From Pseudoalteromonas sp. T1lg75 (GTDB taxonomy: Bacteria > Pseudomonadota > Gammaproteobacteria > Enterobacterales > Alteromonadaceae), in NCBI RefSeq assembly GCF_002964705.1, contig NZ_PQCD01000022.1:1-64000 (forward strand): a DNA stretch of 64,000 nt, written 5' to 3'. Shown piece by piece: positions 9,023-18,279 of this stretch. The notes under the pieces were generated by a model. It did not search any database and had not been told where the DNA came from. It saw only the letters and a list, made by a program, of their open reading frames with translations. A program made the translations under genes and the position numbers. The first letter of the stretch is position 1; each line of letters opens with the position of its first letter.

Positions 9023-9415
9023 ATGCAATTACAAGGCTTAGATCACGTGGTCATTCGTACTTCAAAGGTAGAGCAGCAACTGGCGTTTTACCAGCAGGTG
9101 CTGGGGGCTACACTCGAGCGGGTGCTGGAGGATGAAGGCCTGTATCAATTGCGCGCCGGTGCGGCGTTAATAGACTTACTGAGTACCAAAGGCAGCCTAG
9201 ATAGCGGGGCGCCACCGGATGTGCGTACCTCTCCCATTGCACATATTTGTTTGCAAGTGAGGGCCCCAAGCGAACAGGCGCTCATTCGCAGCCTTAAACG
9301 TAAGGGGGTAATGGAGACCTTGGTCTTTGCCACGCGCTATGGTGCCACCGGTTTTGGTCGTTCTTTATACATTCACGACCCCGACGATAACACCCTTGAA
9401 TTAAAACTGGTTTGA
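9023..9415 (+). CDS. VOC-superfamily (glyoxalase/dioxygenase fold) protein
   Basis: The 130-residue protein is a single vicinal-oxygen-chelate domain. It has the usual start LDHVVIRTSKVEQQLAFYQQVLGA with the metal-ligand His in LDHVVI. The second module ends in SLYIHDPDDNTLELKL, with the conserved Glu. Relatives include virulence protein STM3117-type lyases and small dioxygenases; the substrate cannot be read from sequence. Its start is within 100 bp of the divergent CBS-protein gene. Confidence 0.82.
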   Translation: MQLQGLDHVVIRTSKVEQQLAFYQQVLGATLERVLEDEGLYQLRAGAALIDLLSTKGSLDSGAPPDVRTSPIAHICLQVRAPSEQALIRSLKRKGVMETLVFATRYGATGFGRSLYIHDPDDNTLELKLV

Positions 9416-9462
9416 CCCTACTAAAAGCTGTATGTTAACGGCAGATTTTGTCATAATGACTC

Positions 9463-9723
9463 AGGGTCTGTTGACCTTTGCTGTTTGTTTCTGCAGCAGT
9501 TTGTAGTGTATTTATACAAGGCAGAGCAGGTGTAGTTATTCTACATGAGCATGCGATAACACAGTAGAAATACACTACAAGGGCTGCCCAATGGGTTCAT
9601 CTAAACGCCTCCTGCTCTTTGTTGCTCGCTATGTACATAGAATGACTATGCAGCATAACGAGCGTCGTGATCAGAATGCGTTTAGATTGAACATAAAGTA
9701 AACTGCAAAGATAAACAGACCCT
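9463..9723. mobile_element. MITE-like element with nested inverted repeats (261 bp)
   Basis: The 346-bp gap between the VOC gene and glnS is mostly this non-coding element. Its ends are 24-bp imperfect terminal inverted repeats (9463-9486 and 9700-9723, 21 of 24 pairs), starting AGGGTCTGTT and ending AACAGACCCT. Inside are a perfect 13-bp pair (TTGTAGTGTATTT at 9501-9513, complement at 9568-9580) and a near-perfect pair (GTTCATCTAAACGC at 9595-9608, GCGTTTAGATTGAAC at 9678-9692). No open reading frame of note lies within it and no clear target duplication is seen. A non-autonomous transposon is the best reading. It probably carries no part of the glnS promoter except by chance. Confidence 0.8.
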
Positions 9724-9761
9724 AGTTAAAAGCCACGTAAAATTCAGAGGAAAGTATCCCA

Positions 9762-11429
9762 ATGGCGGAGATTGAAAATCGCCCAACGAACTTTATTCGT
9801 AATATTATCGATGCAGACTTGGCGTCGGGTAAACATCAAAAAACACACACCCGTTTTCCGCCTGAGCCCAATGGTTTCCTGCACATTGGCCACGCTAAAT
9901 CAATTTGCTTAAACTTTGGTATCGCCCAAGACTACCAGGGCCTGTGCAACCTGCGTTTTGATGACACCAACCCGGAAAAAGAAGACATCAACTATGTTAA
10001 CTCAATCAAAGAAGATGTGAGTTGGCTAGGTTTTCATTGGGATGGCGAGATTCAATATTCTTCAAACTATTTCGATAAACTCTATGAGTATGCGGTTGAG
10101 CTGATCACTAAGGGTTTGGCTTATGTGTGCTTCCTAACACCTGAGCAGGCACGCGAATACCGTGGTACGCTAACCGAGCCGGGTAAAAACAGCCCATACC
10201 GTGATACGCCGGTGGAAGAAAACCTGGCGTTATTCGAGAAGATGAAAAACGGTGAGTTTAAAGAAGGCGAGTGTGTGCTGCGCGCCAAGATAGATATGGC
10301 CAGCTCATTTATGGTGCTGCGCGATCCTATTATCTATCGTATTCGTTTTGCCCATCACCACCAAACCGGTGATAAGTGGTGCATTTACCCAATGTACGAC
10401 TTCACCCATTGTATCAGTGATGCTTTAGAGGGCATTACCCATTCATTGTGTACTCTGGAGTTCCAAGATAACCGTCGTCTTTACGACTGGGTGCTTGATA
10501 ACATCAGCATTGAATGTCATCCGCAGCAAATTGAGTTCTCACGCTTGAACCTTGAATACACCATGATGAGTAAGCGTAAGCTTAACCAACTGGTGGTTGA
10601 TGGTCATGTAGACGGTTGGGACGACCCACGCATGCCGACCATTGCTGGTCTGCGTCGCCGCGGTTATACGCCGGCGTCTATTCGCGAGTTCTGTAAGCGC
10701 ATCGGTGTGACTAAACAGGATAACCTGGTTGAAATGGGCATGCTTGAAGCCTGTATCCGTGACGATCTGAACGAAAACGCCGCGCGTGCCATGGCGGTAC
10801 TTGACCCAGTGCGTATCGTGATTGAGAACTACCCGGAAGATCAGGTAGAAATGCTCGATGCGCCTAATCATCCTAACAAGGAAGAGATGGGCTCGCGTCA
10901 ATTGCCATTTACCCGTGAAGTATTTATCGAGCGTGACGACTTCCGCGTTGAAGCGAACAAGAAATTCAAGCGTTTGGTATTGGGTAAAGAAGTGCGTTTA
11001 CGTAACGCCTATGTGATCAAGGCCGAGCGTATCGAAGAAGACAACGATGGCAAGATCACCACCATCTACTGTACATACGATGCCGAAACGCTAGGTAAAA
11101 ACCCGGCCGATGGTCGTAAAGTGAAGGGTGTTATTCACTGGGTGAGCGCAAGCCACTGTATCGAAGCCGAAGTGCGTCTGTACGATCGCCTGTTCAATGT
11201 GCCAAACCCAGGCTCTGCGGAAGATATTGCCGATGCTCTGAACCCTGAGTCACTGACCATTGTCAGCAATGCTAAACTTGAACCAAGCCTGGCGGATGCA
11301 AAAGCTCTTGTAGGCTATCAGTTTGAGCGTACTGGCTACTTCTGTTGTGACGATCATTTTGAGCACCTGGTATTTAACCAAACCGTGGGTTTGCGTGATT
11401 CTTGGGCCAAGATTGAGCAACAAGACTAA
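9762..11429 (+). CDS. glnS: glutaminyl-tRNA synthetase
   Basis: The 555-residue class I synthetase charges tRNA-Gln with glutamine and matches the E. coli enzyme in length. The HIGH motif is in [15 protein letters not shown] (about residues 33-48) and the KMSKS equivalent is MMSKRK at about residues 267-272. The Rossmann catalytic core occupies the first 340 residues, followed by the two anticodon-binding beta-barrels. ATG 9762 has a GAGGAAAG site upstream. The gene stands alone, with the MITE-like element before it and a strong terminator after it. Confidence 0.97.
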   Translation: MAEIENRPTNFIRNIIDADLASGKHQKTHTRFPPEPNGFLHIGHAKSICLNFGIAQDYQGLCNLRFDDTNPEKEDINYVNSIKEDVSWLGFHWDGEIQYSSNYFDKLYEYAVELITKGLAYVCFLTPEQAREYRGTLTEPGKNSPYRDTPVEENLALFEKMKNGEFKEGECVLRAKIDMASSFMVLRDPIIYRIRFAHHHQTGDKWCIYPMYDFTHCISDALEGITHSLCTLEFQDNRRLYDWVLDNISIECHPQQIEFSRLNLEYTMMSKRKLNQLVVDGHVDGWDDPRMPTIAGLRRRGYTPASIREFCKRIGVTKQDNLVEMGMLEACIRDDLNENAARAMAVLDPVRIVIENYPEDQVEMLDAPNHPNKEEMGSRQLPFTREVFIERDDFRVEANKKFKRLVLGKEVRLRNAYVIKAERIEEDNDGKITTIYCTYDAETLGKNPADGRKVKGVIHWVSASHCIEAEVRLYDRLFNVPNPGSAEDIADALNPESLTIVSNAKLEPSLADAKALVGYQFERTGYFCCDDHFEHLVFNQTVGLRDSWAKIEQQD

Positions 11430-11470
11430 GCGATACGCTGAACACTTAACTAATTACTAAGTTAATTGAA

Positions 11471-11501
11471 AACGGATACTTTTTTAGGTATCCGTTTTTT
11501 T
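11471..11501 (+). terminator. rho-independent terminator of glnS
   Basis: AACGGATAC (11471-11479) pairs with GTATCCGTT (11488-11496), followed by a run of T to 11501. Confidence 0.9.
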
Positions 11502-11542
11502 GTGCTAGCGTAAAAGGAGCGTAACAACTTTAAGAAACCAGC

Positions 11543-11905
11543 ATGCCTTCAACAAGTCACGAAAAGTTTAATTACATCGAGTACCCAGCCAGGGATTTAA
11601 GCGCCACTAAAAATTTCTTTACCCAGGTCTTCAACTGGCAATTTACCGACTATGGGCCAGAGTATGCCGCCTTTAGTGGCGCTGGGTTAGACGGGGGCTT
11701 CTATGCCAGTGAGCAATGTGCCAGCACGCAAAACGGCTCGGCACTGATGGTGTTTTATTCCAGTGCACTTGAGCAAACCCAGCAAAAAATAGAAGCGGCG
11801 GGCGGGGTTATCTGTAAGCCGATATTTTCGTTTCCCGGTGGCCGGCGTTTTCATTTTATCGAGCCCAGCGGCAATGAATTTGCGGTCTGGTCTGAGCCAG
11901 AATAA
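11543..11905 (+). CDS. VOC-family protein (glyoxalase-like)
   Basis: The 120-residue single-domain VOC protein belongs to the group often annotated as related to lactoylglutathione lyase. It has FNYIEYPARDLSATKNFFTQ at the start, the central FSGAGLDGGFY and a C-terminal RFHFIEPSGNEFAVWSE carrying the conserved Glu. The usual first metal His is replaced (NYIEYP), as is common in this subgroup, so metal dependence is doubtful. Substrate unknown. Confidence 0.8.
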   Translation: MPSTSHEKFNYIEYPARDLSATKNFFTQVFNWQFTDYGPEYAAFSGAGLDGGFYASEQCASTQNGSALMVFYSSALEQTQQKIEAAGGVICKPIFSFPGGRRFHFIEPSGNEFAVWSEPE

Positions 11906-12066
11906 GTAACATCCTCATGGCAAGGGGCCTGTAGTAAGATGAGACAGAGGCACAGCATTAGCGTGGGTTAAAAAATAACCAAACGTTCATTAAGTCGTCA
12001 TATAGGGCTAGCGTCGTGGCGACGGATGTGTTTTGATGACAAGAAAACAATAATAACCTTCGTATT

Positions 12067-14094
12067 ATGCTTAACAATCTGTCCCTTCGAAAAAAGATAC
12101 TTCTATTGATTGGCGGCACCTTAAGCGTGCTTATGGTCCTGGTGGCCGCGTTTTTTATCAATCATATTGCCGACCTTTCTCGCAACAGTGTGGAGCGCGA
12201 AGCGCAGAATTATCTGCAAGCAGAGCAAATGTCCATGCGCTCTTTCTTCGCCCAGTATGGTAAGGTGGTTGAAACCTATATTACCAACCCCTCTTTAGTT
12301 GCCTTTTTTGAAGGCTATCAGCAGCGCGGCGCCAACCTGGATAGAATGCCAGGTTATAATCTTATCAATGAAGATTTTCAGCGTATTAGTGGTCGCGATA
12401 GCAACATTTTGTCGGCATTTTTTGCCTCAGCCAACACCGGCGAATATTTTAAGGAGAACGAGCGTACGTCTAGCTATGCCGATGGTCGTCCTTACTACGC
12501 CTATGAGCGTCCTTGGTGGCAAGATGCCATGGACAAGGGCAGCTTGTATGTCGGCGCCATCTCCGTGGATATCAGCACCGGTGATGTATCGGCTGTGGTG
12601 CAGCAGCCCGTATATAACGATGCGGCTCAATTAGTGGGTGTAGGCGGCGTAGACCTGCAAATTAATGCCATTAAAGAAATGGTAGAAAATATTTCCTTCC
12701 AGGGTCAGGGTTATGGTTTCTTGCTCGACAGCGACCTCAATGTGGTGCATTTATCGGAGCGTACCGAACACCAACTCTCCATCACAGATGAGAACGGCGG
12801 CAAAGATAACCTTAGTGCGCTGGAGCAGCAATTTGCCGACACCCAAGGCTTTAGTGCCCTAAATAAGGCGATGAAGGAGCAGGCAAGTGGCATTGTTGAG
12901 GTAACACTCAAGGGCGTTCAATATTATGCGCTTTTTAACGCCCTGCAGTTGGATAAGCCGATGATCGACTGGCACGTGGGTGTGCTGGTTCCGGTCAGCC
13001 TGATTGAAGAGCCGGTTAATGCCGCCGTGATGTCGGCGTCGGTGGCCGTGGTGTTGATCCTAGCGGTTATTGTGGCGATGATTTTCTGGGTTACGCATCT
13101 TGTTATCCAGCCGATCAGCTCGCTTAGTACCGTGATGCGGGATATTGCCACCGGGGAGGGCGACTTGACTCGTCGTATCGAGGTAAACAGTAATGACGAA
13201 GTGGGGCAACTTGCACGCCATGTAAATACCTTTATCGATAAGTTACGAGAGTTGATGGTGCAAACCGCGCAGCAAGCGCAGCAACTCAGTCATGCCGCGA
13301 ATCACTTACAAAGTGTCTCCAGTGAAACCAACACTGAGATCCAAAAAGAAAAGGTGCAGGTCGACAGCGTCAGCACCGCGGTCACGGAAATGGCCACAAC
13401 GGTAACCGAAATATCCCGCAATGCCCAGCATACCAATGCCGCCGCCGAGTCGGTGCAGGCGATCAGCGAGCAAGGAAGACAACAATCGGGCGACTCTCAA
13501 AGAGTGATGAGCGAGCTGGCCCTGCATATTGGCGCCGCCGCTGAGGTGGTTACCGGTTTGGCACGAGAAAGTAACAATATCGGCGCCGTTGTCGATGTGA
13601 TCAATGGCATCGCCGAGCAAACCAATCTGCTGGCACTCAATGCCGCCATTGAAGCGGCCCGTGCCGGCGAGCAAGGTCGTGGTTTTGCCGTGGTTGCCGA
13701 TGAGGTGCGTTCTTTAGCCAGCCGCACCCAGGAGTCCACCGATGATATCCGTACCATGATAGACAAGCTGCAACGCATTGCCGAGCAGGCCTCTGAGATG
13801 ATGCAACAAGGGCAGGAGCGGGCGCAAAGTTCGGTGACTCAAACCGAAGCGGTGCTTGAGTCTTTGCAGCAGATCAGTGAGGCGGTAACGCATGTGCTCG
13901 ATCAGAGCCATCAAATCGCCACCAGCACCGAGCAGCAAAGCATAGTTGCCGAAGACATCAATTCCAGCCTTAATGCCATCAACGAACTGGTAAACAGCAC
14001 CGCCAGTCATGCGGATGTGCTCGCCCATGAAGCCAGTGAGTTAAATGCGTTAGCGAGTTCACTCAATGGCACGGTAAGCCAATTTAAACTTTAA
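12067..14094 (+). CDS. methyl-accepting chemotaxis protein with Cache sensor
   Basis: This 675-residue inner-membrane chemoreceptor has TM1 at about residues 11-31 and a large periplasmic region of double-Cache type (about 35-310; [20 protein letters not shown] and [10 protein letters not shown] are typical). TM2 follows at about 318-345, HAMP at about 345-400 and a cytoplasmic coiled-coil signalling domain to the end. The hairpin tip, [20 protein letters not shown], near residue 520-540 is the CheA/CheW-binding signature. There is no C-terminal NWETF-type pentapeptide, so it lacks its own CheR/CheB tether. The ligand is probably a small molecule such as an amino acid or carboxylate, but this cannot be read from sequence. 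No chemotaxis genes lie nearby. Confidence 0.93.
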   Translation: MLNNLSLRKKILLLIGGTLSVLMVLVAAFFINHIADLSRNSVEREAQNYLQAEQMSMRSFFAQYGKVVETYITNPSLVAFFEGYQQRGANLDRMPGYNLINEDFQRISGRDSNILSAFFASANTGEYFKENERTSSYADGRPYYAYERPWWQDAMDKGSLYVGAISVDISTGDVSAVVQQPVYNDAAQLVGVGGVDLQINAIKEMVENISFQGQGYGFLLDSDLNVVHLSERTEHQLSITDENGGKDNLSALEQQFADTQGFSALNKAMKEQASGIVEVTLKGVQYYALFNALQLDKPMIDWHVGVLVPVSLIEEPVNAAVMSASVAVVLILAVIVAMIFWVTHLVIQPISSLSTVMRDIATGEGDLTRRIEVNSNDEVGQLARHVNTFIDKLRELMVQTAQQAQQLSHAANHLQSVSSETNTEIQKEKVQVDSVSTAVTEMATTVTEISRNAQHTNAAAESVQAISEQGRQQSGDSQRVMSELALHIGAAAEVVTGLARESNNIGAVVDVINGIAEQTNLLALNAAIEAARAGEQGRGFAVVADEVRSLASRTQESTDDIRTMIDKLQRIAEQASEMMQQGQERAQSSVTQTEAVLESLQQISEAVTHVLDQSHQIATSTEQQSIVAEDINSSLNAINELVNSTASHADVLAHEASELNALASSLNGTVSQFKL

Positions 14095-14130
14095 TTTTCA
14101 GCGCTTAAGCTATTAATCAAAGAACAAACC

Positions 14131-14155
14131 AGCCCTCGTTTTCGGGGGCTTTTTT
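14131..14155 (+). terminator. terminator after the chemoreceptor gene
   Basis: AGCCCTCG pairs with CGGGGGCT (one G-T wobble) around a TTTT loop and is followed by TTTTTT. Confidence 0.85.
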
Positions 14156-14192
14156 ATGTCCAGTTTTATGCCGAGAAATACACAGAGAAATT

Positions 14193-14275
14193 TGGTACGA
14201 CCGAGTGGATTCGAATCACCGAGCCCCGATACGGGTCATAGAGAGCGGGTAGTGCGCTAACTAACTGAGCGATTT
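14193..14275 (-). pseudogene. tRNA-Val-like pseudogene, 3' part conserved
   Basis: The 3' end, with encoded CCA, acceptor strand CGGTCGT and T-loop TTCGAAT, matches the intact tRNA-Val genes in the same array. The T-stem carries one mismatch (GGTGA). The D-stem is recognisable (GCTCAGTTAG), but the 5' acceptor strand is lost and the middle does not form a normal anticodon arm. It is not expected to give a functional tRNA. Confidence 0.7.
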
Positions 14276-14307
14276 TCTTACTGAATACGAGAAATGTTTT
14301 AGAGGAT

Positions 14308-14392
14308 TGGTACGACCGAGTGGATTCGAACCACCGAGCCTTGATACGAGCTACAAAGAGTAGGTAGTGCTCTGAAGCGCAGAGTGAGTGAT
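14308..14392 (-). pseudogene. tRNA-Val-like pseudogene, 3' half conserved
   Basis: CCA, acceptor 3' strand and the whole T-arm are identical to the intact copies. Upstream of these the D-arm and 5' acceptor are replaced by unrelated sequence (CACTCACTCTGCGCTTCAG) and no standard anticodon arm can be drawn. This is a truncated or chimeric relic. Confidence 0.7.
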
Positions 14393-14422
14393 TATAAAAA
14401 CTCGAAAGGTATTGAAATGAAT

Positions 14423-14499
14423 TGGTACGACCGAGTGGATTCGAACCACCGACCCCCACCATGTCAAGGTGGTGCTCTAACCAACTGAGCTACGGTCGT
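14423..14499 (-). tRNA. tRNA-Val (anticodon GAC), copy A
   Basis: The 77-nt gene has encoded CCA. Acceptor ACGACCG pairs with CGGTCGT. The D-arm reads GCTCAGTTGGTTAGAGC. The anticodon stem CCACC/GGTGG encloses the loop TTGACAT (anticodon GAC), and the T-arm carries TTCGAAT. It is very close to E. coli tRNA-Val(GAC) in the D and anticodon arms. It reads GTC and GTT codons. Confidence 0.96.
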
Positions 14500-14521
14500 A
14501 CTATAGAATAGTGCCAATAAA

Positions 14522-14609
14522 TTCGTCCGTGAAGCAGTCTCCTGCCTCCACCTCGCTTGGCTGCGAAGCTTTGCTTCGGTCCAACCTCGCCCAACTGAGC
14601 TACGGTCGT
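14522..14609 (-). repeat. chimeric unit with tRNA-Val 5' fragment, copy 1
   Basis: The minus-strand unit begins with the first 19 nt of tRNA-Val (14609 to 14591: acceptor, D-stem start), then departs into a GC-rich stretch containing the hairpin GAAGC-AAA-GCTTC. It is a close repeat of 14741-14839. It lies between the two intact tRNAs and is not a tRNA itself. Confidence 0.75.
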
Positions 14610-14637
14610 ACAGAATACGAAATGTATTTTTAAGAAT

Positions 14638-14714
14638 TGGTACGACCGAGTGGATTCGAACCACCGACCCCCACCATGTCAAGGTGGTGCTCTAACCAAC
14701 TGAGCTACGGTCGT
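14638..14714 (-). tRNA. tRNA-Val (anticodon GAC), copy B
   Basis: The 77-nt gene including CCA is identical to the 14423-14499 copy. It has the same acceptor ACGACCG/CGGTCGT and anticodon loop TTGACAT. Transcription probably starts from the promoter at 14888-14916 and passes through the 5' fragment before reaching this gene. Confidence 0.96.
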
Positions 14715-14740
14715 ACAATCTAGTTTTTAGCGCCAATAAA

Positions 14741-14839
14741 TTCATCCATGAAGCAATGTCCTGTCGGCGTCCTGCCTCCACTTCGCTTGGCTGCGAAGCT
14801 TTGCTTCGGTCCAACCTCACCCAACTGAGCTACGGTCGT
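14741..14839 (-). repeat. chimeric unit with tRNA-Val 5' fragment, copy 2
   Basis: This is the same arrangement as 14522-14609, with a seven-base insertion-like difference near 14764-14770. The 19-nt tRNA 5' fragment is at 14821-14839. The flanking CAATCTAGTTTT-AGCGCCA motif occurs both here (from 14841) and next to copy B (from 14716), showing tandem duplication of a unit of roughly 125 bp. Confidence 0.75.
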
Positions 14840-14887
14840 ACAATCTAGTTTTCAGCGCCATAAGGTTAACCCCTGGCAACGCCGTGT

Positions 14888-14916
14888 AATATATAGTGTG
14901 TCTAGAGCCTTAGCAA
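14888..14916 (-). promoter_or_regulatory. likely promoter of the tRNA-Val array
   Basis: On the minus strand TTGCTA and TATATT are separated by 17 bp, followed by a GC-rich discriminator, ACACGGCG, as usual for growth-rate-controlled stable RNA promoters. It lies about 50 bp upstream of the first tRNA-like unit. Confidence 0.6.
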
Positions 14917-14957
14917 GTGCAATTGGCTAATTTCCTGATTGTTTGCTTTTTTTTTAT

Positions 14958-15980
14958 TCATACCGGACTAATATCGCACTGCTTGTAAAAACCTTGCCAC
15001 CAGCGGACATGGTTTCTGCTCGATGCTTTAAGGCGTGCCAATAAACTTGCTTGCTCCTGGGTGCCGATAAGATATCGCCTTATATCGCTGTCACTGCCGG
15101 TAAATTGCCAGACTTGTGCCAACAGCGGCGTAAACTCTTCCAAGGAACCGGAGAGTTGTCCTTGGTACCCCTGTAATTCCTTTAAAAAGAAGAGATTAAA
15201 GATATTATGTAAGATGTTGGCCGCGTCACTGTGGCGCCCGGGTGGACACACCTGAGTGGTTAAACTAACTCCCTCCAACTGCGAGGTCAGTTGGTTATTT
15301 AACGCGATTTGCTGGCGCGCACCGGTCAGAAGTTTACGCACATAGTCATTTCCGTTTAGTTTGGCCAGCGCCGGGGTAATTGTCTTGACCTCTATCGCCT
15401 GCCAATCTTCTTTAGCCACGGCATTGGCGATATCAGCCAATGTGGTTAAGGCTTCGGCGCTAGCCGCTCGGCCCGCTTGTTCGTCATAACCCAGTTCTCG
15501 GGCGGCAAGCGTAAAAAGGCGGGTAAGCTCGGGCTCTTGGCCTATCATCAGGTTAAACGCCTGTTTGGCGTGAGTGATTTTAAAGCGTTTTTCCGCTTCC
15601 AGAGCACTGCGTAGTTCCTCCGACAGGGCGTTGCTCTGGGCGTGAGCAAGGCAGGGGCCGACCAATTGTATAAAGCGAATATGGTACTTAAAGCGTTCGG
15701 AGGCACTGGCCACCTTGCCGAGTTGATTATTGCGGGCGGCAATATGGCTCGCCAAGCGGCAATGATTTATGTCCGCCAGCGCCAGCAAACTAATGTTTTG
15801 GCTTGGGGGCAGTGGCTCGCTGTGAAGGCGCTGCCAGGGTGTTAAGCGAACCTGGCTTTGCTGATCTATAGCTAAATATTTACCAAGGCGATATTGGTAT
15901 TCGGTATAGCGGGCGCTCGGGGGATCGCTGCATCCCCCAAGTATTACTAGTGTGCTAAAAATTAAAAGGAGCTTGTGCAA
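14958..15980 (-). CDS. DUF3080-like lipoprotein
   Basis: The 340-residue predicted lipoprotein has signal peptide MHKLLLIFSTLVILGGC with the lipidated Cys at residue 17 and a CSDPPS start of the mature form. The mature part is mostly alpha-helical. I recognise it as the DUF3080 type seen in gammaproteobacteria, often beside a MATE pump; function unknown. Its start overlaps the end of the norM-like gene by 26 bp, so the two are translated from one transcript and may act together. This link is contextual only. Confidence 0.7.
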   Translation of the reverse strand: MHKLLLIFSTLVILGGCSDPPSARYTEYQYRLGKYLAIDQQSQVRLTPWQRLHSEPLPPSQNISLLALADINHCRLASHIAARNNQLGKVASASERFKYHIRFIQLVGPCLAHAQSNALSEELRSALEAEKRFKITHAKQAFNLMIGQEPELTRLFTLAARELGYDEQAGRAASAEALTTLADIANAVAKEDWQAIEVKTITPALAKLNGNDYVRKLLTGARQQIALNNQLTSQLEGVSLTTQVCPPGRHSDAANILHNIFNLFFLKELQGYQGQLSGSLEEFTPLLAQVWQFTGSDSDIRRYLIGTQEQASLLARLKASSRNHVRWWQGFYKQCDISPV

Positions 15981-17307
15981 GGCGCCTCCGCAGCACGTAA
16001 ATTAACAGTACTGCAGCACAGGATAGCCCAACTATGATGCCGAGCCAAAACCCTTGTGCGCCCATGGCGGGCACAATCAGGTCTGTGCGACCCAAAACAT
16101 AGCCCAAGGCAAAGCCCACCAACCAATAGGAAATAAAGGTGATATAAGAGATGGGCGCTGTGTGTTTAATGCCGCGCAGCATGCCGCTGGTCACCACCTG
16201 CAGCGCATCCGGCAATTGATAGAAACACGCCAGAACCATAATGGCCGTGGCCAGAGCCAACACCTCCGGGTTGTCGCTGTATAAGGCGCTAATATCCTCA
16301 CGCAGCAGGTAGGTTATTAGCGCAACAAATGCGGCGATGGCGATGGCGAGTATAAAGCTGGTGCTCATACAACGGCGCAAGGCTTGGTAGTCATTTTGCC
16401 CATACAGGTTGCCAAAACGAATTGCCACCGCCATGGACAGGCTATAGGGCAGCATAAACAACAAGGTGGTGACCGACGCGGCGACCTGGTGTCCGGCGAC
16501 AACCACGGCGCCCAGGGATGCGATAAACAAAGGGATACAGGCGAACAGGGTGACCTCAAAGAAAATCGCCAGGGAAATGGGCACACCCAGCTTAAATTGT
16601 TGCCACATCGCCTTTGTGCTTGGGCCGGCAAAGGCGGTGATAAGGTAGCGCCCATTTATGCGCTTGCTCATCATGCTGTAGACCAACAAGGAAATGCCCA
16701 TTGCACTCATGACAATCGCCGTGGCCACACCGCAGCCGGCCCCGCCGAGGGCTGGAGCGCCTAACTTGCCATGGATAAAAATATAGTTTGCGGGGATATT
16801 GACCAGCAGACCGATAATAGAAATATAAAAGGCCGGGGTGGTGTAGGCCTTGCCCTCGGCAACATTGCGAAACAAGGAGTAAATGATAAAGCCCGGCAAG
16901 CCAAATTGTACGTAGGTAATGTAATCCCCGGCCAGTGATTTTACCTTTTCACCGGTGTCGAGTAAGGCAATCACCTCATCTGCGAAATGGCCAAGGACAA
17001 AGCCGAGTAAACATAAGAGCACGGCAAGGTAGCAGGCTTGTTGGAAATGCCCGGCGATGGCCTTTTCATCGTCGGCGCCAAAGCTGTGCGCGACCAGTGA
17101 GGTCAGGGCAATTAAAATCCCAAGGAGGGCGAATACCACAGGGTTCCATAAACCGGTAGCGATAGACAAAGCCGCTAAGTCGGTGGCGCTGACTTGACCG
17201 GCCATAATGGTGTCAACGACAGACATTAATACCAGCGTCACCTGGGCAAAAAACACCGGTGCAGCAAGGCGCAACAGGCGGCTTGCTTCCCAAGTACAAA
17301 ACTTCAT
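15955..17307 (-). CDS. norM: MATE-family multidrug efflux transporter, NorM type
   Basis: The 450-residue inner-membrane protein has about 12 hydrophobic helices in two homologous bundles. The start RLAAPVFFAQVTLVLMSVVDTIMAGQVSATDLAALSIA (a conserved MATE entry) and the GxxxxAxxGAG-type loop ALGGAGCGVATA are present. NorM pumps export cationic drugs and fluoroquinolones in exchange for Na+ or H+. The acidic residue in TM1 (VVDTIMAG) is retained. The gene is divergent from riboflavin synthase, with 70 bp between starts. Confidence 0.9.
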   Translation of the reverse strand: MKFCTWEASRLLRLAAPVFFAQVTLVLMSVVDTIMAGQVSATDLAALSIATGLWNPVVFALLGILIALTSLVAHSFGADDEKAIAGHFQQACYLAVLLCLLGFVLGHFADEVIALLDTGEKVKSLAGDYITYVQFGLPGFIIYSLFRNVAEGKAYTTPAFYISIIGLLVNIPANYIFIHGKLGAPALGGAGCGVATAIVMSAMGISLLVYSMMSKRINGRYLITAFAGPSTKAMWQQFKLGVPISLAIFFEVTLFACIPLFIASLGAVVVAGHQVAASVTTLLFMLPYSLSMAVAIRFGNLYGQNDYQALRRCMSTSFILAIAIAAFVALITYLLREDISALYSDNPEVLALATAIMVLACFYQLPDALQVVTSGMLRGIKHTAPISYITFISYWLVGFALGYVLGRTDLIVPAMGAQGFWLGIIVGLSCAAVLLIYVLRRRLAQAPFNF

Positions 17308-17377
17308 AAGTGAAAAAACATCAGATAAGATAAAGCGCTATTCTATCTTGTTGGTTTCAACTTAAAAAGGAAATACG

Positions 17378-18001
17378 ATGTTTACCGGTATAGTGCAATG
17401 CCAAGCTCAGGTGCAAAGTAAAACACTTACAAACGGCGTACAGCGCTTAGTCTTGGGCGTGTCGCCCAAATACCTGCAAAACCTGGAGTTGGGCGCCAGC
17501 ATTGCCGTTAACGGCTGTTGTTTAACCGTGGTTGAATACACTGCCGATACCAGCCCTTTAGGGAGCGTGCAGTTTGATGTGATTGATGAAACCTTGGCGC
17601 TGACCAATTTGGGTCAACTGGAATGTGGTGATAAGGTCAATTTTGAGCGCTCCATGACCTTTGGCAGCGAATTGGGCGGGCATATTCTGTCTGGGCATAT
17701 TCATTGTGTTGGCCGCCTGTTAGAGCGTATCGACACCGAGGACAACTGCCGCATGCATATTGCGTTGGATGCTAAGTGGCGTGAATATGTTCTCTATAAG
17801 GGGTTTATTAGCGTTAATGGCGCGAGCCTGACGGTAGGGGAGTTATCCGAGCAGGGGTTTTGGTTGCATCTTATTCCGGAGACCTTGGCTATCACCAATC
17901 TAGGCCAGATGACGCCCGGCGCCGCGATAAATATTGAGGTCGATCAGCAAACCTACACCATAGTGCAAACGGTGCAGCGCTATTTACGTCAGCAGCATTA
18001 A
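17378..18001 (+). CDS. ribE: riboflavin synthase, alpha subunit
   Basis: The 207-residue enzyme makes riboflavin by dismutation of two 6,7-dimethyl-8-ribityllumazine molecules. Two tandem lumazine-binding domains are clear: residues 1 to about 97 (MFTGIVQ start, SIAVNGCCLTV) and about 98-195 (GHILSGHIHCVGRL, ISVNGASLTV). Each has the conserved NG motif. E. coli calls the gene ribC. It stands apart from other rib genes. No FMN riboswitch fits in the 70-bp leader. Its stop overlaps that of the convergent CPXCG gene. Confidence 0.95.
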   Translation: MFTGIVQCQAQVQSKTLTNGVQRLVLGVSPKYLQNLELGASIAVNGCCLTVVEYTADTSPLGSVQFDVIDETLALTNLGQLECGDKVNFERSMTFGSELGGHILSGHIHCVGRLLERIDTEDNCRMHIALDAKWREYVLYKGFISVNGASLTVGELSEQGFWLHLIPETLAITNLGQMTPGAAINIEVDQQTYTIVQTVQRYLRQQH

Positions 18002-18201
18002 AAAATTTGTTCGTCGTCGGCATCTATTCGTAATTGCACCGTGTTAAGTGCATGGTCTATGTGCATATTGACATGAATCGGGTTGCAGCAGGCGGCGCAA
18101 TCTTCATAGTAATCCTGATCGCCCGAGCTGGTATCGACGTCGACAAAAATATGGTGACCGCAATGTGGGCATCTCACCCTTTGTAAGCTGTAGTCTTTCA
18201 T
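17998..18201 (-). CDS. CPXCG-motif cysteine-rich small protein
   Basis: The 67-residue protein has a zinc-ribbon-like pair, CPHCGH near the start and CAACC in the middle, followed by an acidic tail. It matches the small CPXCG cysteine-rich family of proteobacteria; the function is unknown. Metal binding is likely from the two CxxC pairs. The stop codon shares bases with the convergent riboflavin synthase stop. Confidence 0.8.
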   Translation of the reverse strand: MKDYSLQRVRCPHCGHHIFVDVDTSSGDQDYYEDCAACCNPIHVNMHIDHALNTVQLRIDADDEQIF

Positions 18202-18279
18202 AACTACCTCGTGTGACAGTCTAATGACATCACTTAAAGTATAGTTATGTTTTGCCTGCGCTTTGGGAAAATTTCCACC

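Noticed and set aside
11906..12066. Flagellar sigma-28 promoter before the chemoreceptor
   Set aside because: No TAAA-N15-GCCGATAA pattern could be found; only a small GGTTA/TAACC hairpin is present.
17308..17377. FMN riboswitch before riboflavin synthase
   Set aside because: Only 70 bp separate the divergent starts, too short for an RFN element, and none of its conserved stems is seen.
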